In this document: positions 1 through 3,748 of the stretch, piece after piece
Layout: the number at the start of each line of letters is the position of its first letter
Position numbering within the stretch: the first letter of the stretch is position 1
Assembly (NCBI GenBank): GCA_035626155.1
Contig: DASPOF010000134.1
Span: forward strand, 1 to 28,614
DNA: 28,614 nt
Source of the DNA: DASPOF01 sp035626155
GTDB lineage: Bacteria; Desulfobacterota; Binatia; Binatales; Binataceae
Reading direction: 5' to 3'
Program-made: the position numbers and the translations under genes
The notes under the pieces: model-generated
The model's input: only the letters and a program-made list of their open reading frames with translations
The model's database searches: none
What the model was told of the DNA's origin: nothing

Positions 1-100
1 GCCGCAAATGGCTCTCCACGACTTCGCGTGCGGACGCCTGCCGCTCGCGTATCACACGAGCCAGTTCTGTCGCGCTTAAAGTGAGAAGCCGGTCGTACAT
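1..100 (-). CDS. Amidase (GatA-like family), N-terminal fragment
   Basis: Only the first 33 codons lie in the window; the gene runs off the left edge. The reading starts MYDRLLTLSATELARVIRER and continues with an ASAREVVESHLR-type segment. This is the typical amino terminus of amidase-signature enzymes (GatA, indoleacetamide hydrolase, 6-aminohexanoate-cyclic-dimer hydrolase), where the motif L(S)ATELARxIRxxxxSAxEVVExHL precedes the catalytic Ser-cisSer-Lys core. The core itself is outside the window, so substrate and activity cannot be judged. The start is the ATG at 98-100; the upstream sequence has only a weak AGG. The family assignment rests on the N-terminal pattern alone. Confidence 0.65.
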   Translation of the reverse strand, partial: MYDRLLTLSATELARVIRERQASAREVVESHLR

Positions 101-184
101 TTGGAATGATCTATATACCTCGAATGCCGGCTTCTAACGAGGCACGGATTGCAGCATCGACGCTCGCCGTTTTGATGGCGAAGC

Positions 185-254
185 GTTAGCAGGATGTTGA
201 GAAAAGCGAGATTCTCGCAGTTCGACAGCGCTGCGGTCTCAACGTCCTGCGTAA
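185..254 (+). repeat. 70-bp dispersed palindromic repeat, copy 1
   Basis: The segment has imperfect inverted ends: GCAGGATGTTGAG at 189-201 pairs with CTCAACGTCCTGC at 238-250 (12 of 13). The whole 70 bp aligns without gaps to the reverse complement of 17215-17284, with 55 of 70 positions identical by hand count. Two same-length, inverted copies in one window indicate a family of REP-like palindromes or very short MITEs. It lies between the amidase gene and the transposon at 295-3110. It may fold as a transcript hairpin. Confidence 0.75.
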
Positions 255-268
255 AGGACGGCTTCTTT

Positions 269-286
269 CCTCTATCTTCTCCCCCG
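269..286 (+). repeat. Left arm of a palindrome split by the transposon
   Basis: This 18-bp stretch (ending TCTCCCCCG) is complementary to 3119-3136 at 15 of 18 positions, with the innermost 9 perfect. With the element and one copy of the 8-bp duplication removed, the two arms would flank an 8-nt loop (GTCTGTTC/GTCTTTTC). They would form one hairpin, so the transposon appears to have entered its loop. Confidence 0.6.
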
Positions 287-294
287 GTCTGTTC
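287..294 (+). repeat. 8-bp target-site duplication, left copy
   Basis: GTCTGTTC immediately abuts the left inverted repeat. The right copy at 3111-3118 reads GTCTTTTC, so 7 of 8 match. An 8-bp duplication is the known size for the IS1595 family. The one mismatch suggests that the insertion is not recent. Confidence 0.65.
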
Positions 295-317
295 GGCGAT
301 TATGCAGGATTTGACGA
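295..317 (+). repeat. Left terminal inverted repeat of the transposon
   Basis: Twenty-three bases starting GGCGATTATGCAGGA match the reverse complement of 3088-3110 at all but one position (T/C at base 16). Identity stops just inside base 23. Confidence 0.75.
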
Positions 318-338
318 ATAGCGCGAGATCGCGCTATT
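317..338. promoter_or_regulatory. Perfect 10-bp palindrome before the two-TM gene
   Basis: AATAGCGCGA at 317-326 is exactly complementary to TCGCGCTATT at 329-338, leaving two bases between the arms. It begins at the last base of the left inverted repeat and ends nine bases before the ATG at 348. It covers the place where a ribosome binding site would be expected. It could be an operator or a hairpin that masks translation of the first passenger gene; its function is inference. Confidence 0.5.
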
Positions 339-347
339 CTCCGCCGC

Positions 348-1166
348 ATGGCAGAAGAAAAAGCTGGCCTTTTGGCTCGACTTCTCGGTTCGATTCGCAA
401 TCGGTTCCCACATGCGCGTTTGATCGCTTATGGGTTGGTCACCGTCCAGTTGATGTGGCGTCTCTGGAATGGAGTGGGCAGCGTGCTTGATGCTTACAGC
501 CACGCCGAGTTCTTTGCGCAGCACGGCAAGCAAATGGTTGCGGCGGTAGCAACGGCCGCGCACGCGGTATTCTCGCCCACTGGAAGTCTTGTCAGCGTGC
601 TGATGGCAGTGGGCTATCTGATAATTGATGGTCGCACAAGCCGATCATCGATAGTTGCCATGTCTGATACGGCGACACTGCCAGCGCGACCGGCTGTTGG
701 AGAGGGACCCGTAGTTCCAGTAGCTCGCTCGCGAGAGATACGGAAGCCGATCATAATCGAGAAACAAACGTGGCACCCGCTGACAGCGGGGGAAGTCGTC
801 CAGTTCATAGAGTTTCTTGGACCGCGAAGCGGTCTCAACTATTCCATCGAACCCATAAAATTCCTTGCTACGGATGACGGACGAGCGATCGCGGAACCGA
901 TCGCACGCCTTGTCGTTGCCCTAGGCTACGAGGTCATCGTAAACCACGACAATGCAAGTTACATCTTCCCCGTACAGGTATCTTCAGGAGTTAACATGCG
1001 CTATCCGGTGGGCAGCGCCGCGGGGATCGCCTTTCGCTTGGGCACGGCCCTACGTCGTGCGAACCTAAATCCCTCCCAGTCAGAGTTTCCCAAAAGCGAT
1101 CAGTATAATTTTGTTCAGGTTGAAATTGGCAATTATACAAACTATGCGCAAATTAGATTAGGCTGA
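348..1166 (+). CDS. Hypothetical two-TM membrane protein, transposon passenger
   Basis: This 272-aa protein is of no family I recognise. Residues about 24-44 and 76-94 are hydrophobic enough for two membrane helices, separated by a short amphipathic loop. Residues about 95-150 are a low-complexity Ala/Pro/Arg-rich linker. The last 130 residues form a soluble mixed alpha/beta domain ending in a VQVEIG-type strand, compatible with a small sensor or ligand-binding domain. No enzyme motif is visible. The start is the ATG at 348, right after a perfect palindrome; no good Shine-Dalgarno sequence is seen. The next gene begins two bases after its stop, so the two are probably cotranscribed. The segment is A/T-richer than the host genes. 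A small N-terminal 2-TM plus sensor layout occurs in some defence effectors, but nothing here proves such a role. Confidence 0.7.
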   Translation: MAEEKAGLLARLLGSIRNRFPHARLIAYGLVTVQLMWRLWNGVGSVLDAYSHAEFFAQHGKQMVAAVATAAHAVFSPTGSLVSVLMAVGYLIIDGRTSRSSIVAMSDTATLPARPAVGEGPVVPVARSREIRKPIIIEKQTWHPLTAGEVVQFIEFLGPRSGLNYSIEPIKFLATDDGRAIAEPIARLVVALGYEVIVNHDNASYIFPVQVSSGVNMRYPVGSAAGIAFRLGTALRRANLNPSQSEFPKSDQYNFVQVEIGNYTNYAQIRLG

Positions 1167-1168
1167 CC

Positions 1169-1318
1169 ATGTACAAGCAGAAAATCATTCACTTTTTCTG
1201 CCGTCCGTGCGGCGAGTACCACCTAAAAACTCATCCGCACTATGCCGCGATGAAGCGCAGAGCGGCAGAGCGCCAGAAAAAGAAGGCCAAACAAACGACC
1301 TCGCGCCGGTCGCGCTAA
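1169..1318 (+). CDS. Small CxxC basic protein (49 aa), passenger gene
   Basis: The reading frame starts MYKQKIIHFFCRPCGEYHL and ends in a Lys/Arg-rich tail (RRAAERQKKKAK followed by TTSRRSR). The N-terminal half carries Cys-Arg-Pro-Cys and several His residues, like half a zinc ribbon; only one CxxC is present, so a metal site would need the histidines or dimerisation. The strongly basic C-terminus suggests nucleic-acid binding. The ATG is two bases after the stop of the two-TM gene, which supports translational coupling. Its TAA (1316-1318) overlaps the stop codon of the convergent gene at 1315. Function is unknown. Confidence 0.6.
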   Translation: MYKQKIIHFFCRPCGEYHLKTHPHYAAMKRRAAERQKKKAKQTTSRRSR

Positions 1319-1695
1319 TGCTGCGCCAACTGGATACGGATGGCCTGAAGGATCGAGGCGTCTATTTTGTCGATGTCGGCATTGTCTGGCACGCCAACGC
1401 CGTGCGCGAAGCCATCGGTTTGCGCGCATACTTTCAAGATCGCATCCCTTTCCTGCTGAGGCGAATACTGGCGTGTCTCGTAGATGAGGGCGACAATTTC
1501 GTTGTCGATCCGACCGTTCTGCTCTGCGTGAGCGACGGTCTCAGGCTTTCCAGTATCCCGGTCCTTGGCCACATCTTCCATGCTGGAAGCCTCGACAACG
1601 CACAACGGGCTGCCGAGATCCTCGGCACGAACGGGAGCCGTTACAGAAAAGAGTACGAGTACGATGGCCGTAAGGGGCAGGGACTGGAATTTCAT
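1315..1695 (-). CDS. Small secreted hypothetical protein, passenger gene
   Basis: This 126-aa protein has a clear Sec signal peptide: MKFQ, a hydrophobic core (LTAIVLVLFSV) and an Ala-x-Ala-like site ending PVRA at residue 24. The mature part of about 102 residues is acidic and has two cysteines (residues 32 and 90) that could form a disulfide in the periplasm. A long C-terminal helix ends in QAIRIQLAQH. I do not recognise a family. A GGGAAG lies about 11 bases upstream of the ATG. The signal peptide is the main reason for choosing this strand over the open frame on the opposite strand (1207-1704). It is divergent from the gene at 1726, with 30 bp between starts, so the two probably share a promoter region. 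Confidence 0.6.
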   Translation of the reverse strand: MKFQSLPLTAIVLVLFSVTAPVRAEDLGSPLCVVEASSMEDVAKDRDTGKPETVAHAEQNGRIDNEIVALIYETRQYSPQQERDAILKVCAQTDGFAHGVGVPDNADIDKIDASILQAIRIQLAQH

Positions 1696-1725
1696 GATCG
1701 CTAACTTCCCTTATTGAGGTGCAAG

Positions 1726-1926
1726 ATGGATCGCATAGATAAAATTACCACCGAAAAAGCATTCAAGATTGTCTGCCTGCTTGATGGCCTCATGCTATGC
1801 GAGGCACGCCAAGAACTTGACAAAGTGGAGCGCATCCTTATGTCGAGCCATCGTGTCTATGCGTCGAATGAATGGCTCAAGATGTTTCAGTCAGAATTCG
1901 AGAACGCTCTTTTGAAATCACCTTGA
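1726..1926 (+). CDS. Small hypothetical protein (66 aa), passenger gene
   Basis: The protein begins MDRIDKITTEKAFKIVCLL and is mostly predicted helix with mixed charge and two cysteines; no family is recognised. The ATG at 1726 is preceded by TTGAGGTGCAAG, where GAGG sits about six bases upstream. This makes it a better start than the in-frame TTG at 1714. Its last 50 bases overlap, in antisense, the 3' end of the gene at 1877-2059. Confidence 0.5.
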   Translation: MDRIDKITTEKAFKIVCLLDGLMLCEARQELDKVERILMSSHRVYASNEWLKMFQSEFENALLKSP

Positions 1927-2059
1927 GCGCCCTATCAATATCATCATCACTGCTGCAAGTGTTTGTTTGAAAATGGTCCTCAGTCTTGATGGATCTAGCC
2001 AGCGTCAGAACCTGAGCGACATAAGTGTCTTGAATAAGACGACCATCATCGTCGATCAT
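1877..2059 (-). CDS. Small hypothetical protein (60 aa), passenger gene
   Basis: The protein starts MIDDDGRLIQDTYVAQVLTL and is acidic at the N-terminus with a helical remainder; no family is recognised. The strongest argument that it is real is a perfect AGGAGG (2068-2073 on the minus strand) with eight bases to the ATG, the best ribosome binding site in this part of the window. It overlaps the convergent gene 1726-1926 by 50 bp. It lies just downstream of the transposase on the same strand and could be read through from the transposase promoter. Confidence 0.5.
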   Translation of the reverse strand: MIDDDGRLIQDTYVAQVLTLARSIKTEDHFQTNTCSSDDDIDRALKVISKERSRILTETS

Positions 2060-2067
2060 TCGATTGC

Positions 2068-2073
2068 CCTCCT
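2068..2073 (-). promoter_or_regulatory. Perfect Shine-Dalgarno AGGAGG for the 60-aa gene
   Basis: AGGAGG on the minus strand is followed by eight bases and then the ATG at 2057-2059. It decides that this short frame is translated. Confidence 0.55.
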
Positions 2074-2113
2074 AAATGCAGATCCAACTGCACCGGCCCC
2101 CTGGCGCGGACGT

Positions 2114-2146
2114 GCTGGAGCGCCCGCCAGTTCGGGCGCTTCAGCA
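2114..2146 (-). terminator. Stem-loop overlapping the transposase stop codon
   Basis: GCTGGAGCGCCCG (2114-2126) pairs with CGGGCGCTTCAGC (2133-2145) at 12 of 13 positions around a six-base loop. The stop codon of the transposase (2141-2143) lies in one arm. It lacks a T-run, so if it terminates transcription it may do so weakly. It could also shield the transposon from read-through. Confidence 0.45.
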
Positions 2147-3058
2147 TCCTGCGATTGCCGCTCCGAAGATGTCCTCGTTCTTGCGCTTGTTGAAGCGGAA
2201 GGAAAACGCGTTCAGGTACAGCGGCAGATATTTTTTGGAGACGTTGTGGTACGTGCCGACGACTCCGCGCTTGAGCAACGACCAGAAGGAATCGATGTTT
2301 GCGGTGTGAACCTCGCCGCGCACGTACTCGCCCCGGCGATGGTTCACGGATTGGTGCGGCACGCCGGTCGGCTTGAGCCGCGTATAACCGGCGTGCTCGT
2401 CTGTAGCGACCAGATCGACCTTTCCGGTATCGACCACCTTGCGGACGAAGCGATCCATCGCCGGCACATCGGCGTGTTCGATCATCTGGCAGACGACATT
2501 GCCCTTGCGCGCGATCGCGCCAATGACCGCGGCTTTATCCCAGCCGCCGGGGTGGACCTTCTTTCGGCTTTTATGGCGATCCTGCGCCTTCCCGCTGATG
2601 TAGGTCTCATCGACTTCCAGGATTCCCATCAACTGCCGGAACTCAGGATCGGCCAGCCCTGCGCGAAGTCGATGGCAGATCAACCACGCGGTTCGGTACG
2701 AGCCGGTTCCGATGATGCGATGAATCTGGAGAGCGCTCATTCCTTTCTTGCTGGTCAGCATGAGATAAAGGACCTTGAACCAGGTTCGCAATGGGTAGTT
2801 GGTGTTCTCGAAGATCGTGCCGACGTACAGCGAGAAGCGATAGGGATGCGGCCCGCACTTGTGGCATTCCCAACTCCACGGGCGCTTGGCCTTATAAACC
2901 TTCTCGTTCCCGCAGCGCGGGCAGCGCGCGCCCTTGGGCCAGCGGGTCGCGAGCAGGTAGGTCTTGCATGCGTGCTCGTCGGAGAACAACCGATCAAACT
3001 CGGTCATCGTCATCTGCCGCGTGAATTTCGGCTCGCGGGGATTGGTTTCGTTTTTCAT
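2141..3058 (-). CDS. IS1595-family transposase (ISNwi1/ISNha5-like group)
   Basis: This 305-aa DDE-type transposase moves the 295-3110 element. An N-terminal zinc-ribbon reads CPRCGNEKVY then CHKC. The core contains ILEVDETYISG (first Asp), VATDEHAGY (second Asp), HTANIDSFWSLLKRG (third catalytic position; IS1595 members carry N/E/H here) and the conserved end NKRKNEDIFGAAIAGC. Length fits the family (about 300 aa) and I see no frameshift, so it could be active. An in-frame ATG at 3103 lies inside the right inverted repeat; I prefer the ATG at 3058 because the family homology begins soon after it (TMTEFDRLF), although no clear ribosome binding site precedes either start. Confidence 0.92.
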   Translation of the reverse strand: MKNETNPREPKFTRQMTMTEFDRLFSDEHACKTYLLATRWPKGARCPRCGNEKVYKAKRPWSWECHKCGPHPYRFSLYVGTIFENTNYPLRTWFKVLYLMLTSKKGMSALQIHRIIGTGSYRTAWLICHRLRAGLADPEFRQLMGILEVDETYISGKAQDRHKSRKKVHPGGWDKAAVIGAIARKGNVVCQMIEHADVPAMDRFVRKVVDTGKVDLVATDEHAGYTRLKPTGVPHQSVNHRRGEYVRGEVHTANIDSFWSLLKRGVVGTYHNVSKKYLPLYLNAFSFRFNKRKNEDIFGAAIAGC

Positions 3059-3087
3059 GGTTGTGAATTTAGCAAATTCGGCAGTTC

Positions 3088-3110
3088 TCGTCAAGTCCTG
3101 CATAATCGCC
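3088..3110 (-). repeat. Right terminal inverted repeat of the transposon
   Basis: Read inward on the minus strand, this starts GGCGATTATGCAGGA and matches 295-317 at 22 of 23 positions. It contains an ATG in frame with the transposase. Confidence 0.75.
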
Positions 3111-3118
3111 GTCTTTTC
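3111..3118 (+). repeat. 8-bp target-site duplication, right copy
   Basis: GTCTTTTC, versus GTCTGTTC at 287-294, directly outside the right inverted repeat. Confidence 0.65.
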
Positions 3119-3136
3119 CGGGGGAGATAAGAGAGG
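3119..3136 (+). repeat. Right arm of the palindrome split by the transposon
   Basis: The stretch starting CGGGGGAGA is complementary to 269-286 at 15 of 18 positions. See the left-arm entry for the reconstruction. Confidence 0.6.
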
Positions 3137-3139
3137 GGG

Positions 3140-3168
3140 AGCAGGCTGTGATTTATCACCAGCCTGCT
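3140..3168. terminator. Hairpin right of the transposon
   Basis: AGCAGGCTG (3140-3148) and CAGCCTGCT (3160-3168) are perfect complements around an 11-base A/T-rich loop that can itself pair TGA with TCA. There is no T-run on either side. It may be a terminator or part of the old intergenic palindrome cluster. Confidence 0.4.
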
Positions 3169-3218
3169 GGAGTCAAGGTTCAATGGAGGCTCAGGGTGTT
3201 CCACTGACAGCCGCCGCT

Positions 3219-3253
3219 GCCCCTTCTCAATTCCGCTCGCATTGAGAAGGGGC
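3219..3253. terminator. Perfect 13-bp stem-loop before the molybdoenzyme operon
   Basis: GCCCCTTCTCAAT (3219-3231) and ATTGAGAAGGGGC (3241-3253) are exact complements with a nine-base loop. The rest of 3119-3425 holds no convincing gene. The plus-strand frame ending with TGA at 3374-3376 reads GPPVTVYVAKGAKAKIEIRL and could be a decayed C-terminus, but it has no start. The hairpin may insulate the downstream operon from read-through. Confidence 0.45.
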
Positions 3254-3425
3254 GGCTCGAAGGGGTCCGGCCCGAAAACATTCGGTCCGCCGGTGACCGT
3301 TTATGTAGCCAAAGGCGCCAAGGCCAAGATTGAAATTCGGCTTGGCTCGTGCCAGATAGGACTTCTCTGGGGAGCCGCGGTGGCCTGATTGATGTTGTCG
3401 CGCCGTTTGCGCCGCGCAAAAAGAG

Positions 3426-3746
3426 ATGCAGGTCAGCGTCAGATTTTTCGGCAATTATCGAGCCCTGGTCGATTCGCCTCAATTTACGTTCGAGATCGCC
3501 GAGGAGCAGGCGACTCCGCTAAACGTATTGGACGCGCTTACCGAACGGTACGGAGAAAAGATGCGCACCGCGTTGATTGTCAATCGCGGCGGCGAGGTTC
3601 GCCTGAAGCCCGGAATCAAAATCGCAGTCGGCGACGAGATTATCGACTTCAGTTCCGATCTGCGCACTCCCCTGGAAAAAGGATCTTACACTTCAGAGAA
3701 ACCGATCAGGGTATTCATTTTCCCATCGCTAATGGGAGGCAGGTAG
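3426..3746 (+). CDS. MoaD/ThiS-family sulfur carrier ending Gly-Gly-Arg
   Basis: This 106-aa ubiquitin-fold protein has the MoaD opening MQVSVRFFGNYRALVDSP and the segment GDEIIDF. The end RVFIFPSLMGGR resembles the FPPVAGG tail of MoaD, which is adenylated and thiocarboxylated to deliver sulfur in molybdopterin synthesis. Unlike standard MoaD, one Arg follows the Gly-Gly. Either trimming is needed before activation, or the protein acts without a free diglycine. It is about 20 residues longer than E. coli MoaD. It is the first gene of the operon and its stop lies two bases before the ATG of the molybdopterin subunit. It probably serves cofactor (Mo or W) assembly for that enzyme, as MoaD-like genes next to other molybdo- and tungstoenzymes are thought to do. 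Confidence 0.75.
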   Translation: MQVSVRFFGNYRALVDSPQFTFEIAEEQATPLNVLDALTERYGEKMRTALIVNRGGEVRLKPGIKIAVGDEIIDFSSDLRTPLEKGSYTSEKPIRVFIFPSLMGGR

Positions 3747-3748
3747 CA

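Larger units (their letters stand above)
295..3110 (-). mobile_element. IS1595-family transposon with passenger genes (2816 bp)
   Basis: The ends are a 23-bp inverted repeat, 295-317 and 3088-3110, both beginning GGCGATTATGCAGGA and matching at 22 of 23 positions. They are flanked by the 8-bp direct repeats GTCTGTTC and GTCTTTTC. The transposase (2141-3058, minus) belongs to the IS1595 family, which is known to make 8-bp duplications and to include members with passenger genes. Between the left end and the transposase are five small non-transposase genes (348-2059). They are packed tightly, with overlapping ends on both strands, and are visibly more A/T-rich than the flanking operons. Boundaries come from hand alignment. 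What is inferred is that the two ends belong to one mobile unit and are not a solo left end plus a shorter element. Confidence 0.75.

Noticed and set aside
1207..1704. Plus-strand frame of 165 aa
   Set aside because: It is antisense to a gene with a clear signal peptide (1315-1695), has no ribosome binding site, and its first part overlaps the CxxC gene.
2141..2159. CAGCATCCTGC near the transposase end resembling the ends of the 70-bp palindrome
   Set aside because: It encodes the conserved AIAGC terminus of the transposase, and the match does not extend beyond about 11 bases.
1967..3130. Long plus-strand frame of 387 aa
   Set aside because: It is antisense to the IS1595-type transposase, and its composition is the mirror of that coding sequence.
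3254..3376. Plus-strand frame reading GPPVTVYVAKGAKAKIEIRL before a stop
   Set aside because: It looks protein-like and could be a gene remnant, but it has no start and crosses a perfect hairpin. It is too weak to call a pseudogene.
3389..3748. In-frame upstream extension of the molybdopterin subunit, giving a 986-aa protein
   Set aside because: It runs through the MoaD-like gene in another frame and is Arg-rich. A good ribosome binding site and the family start are at 3749.
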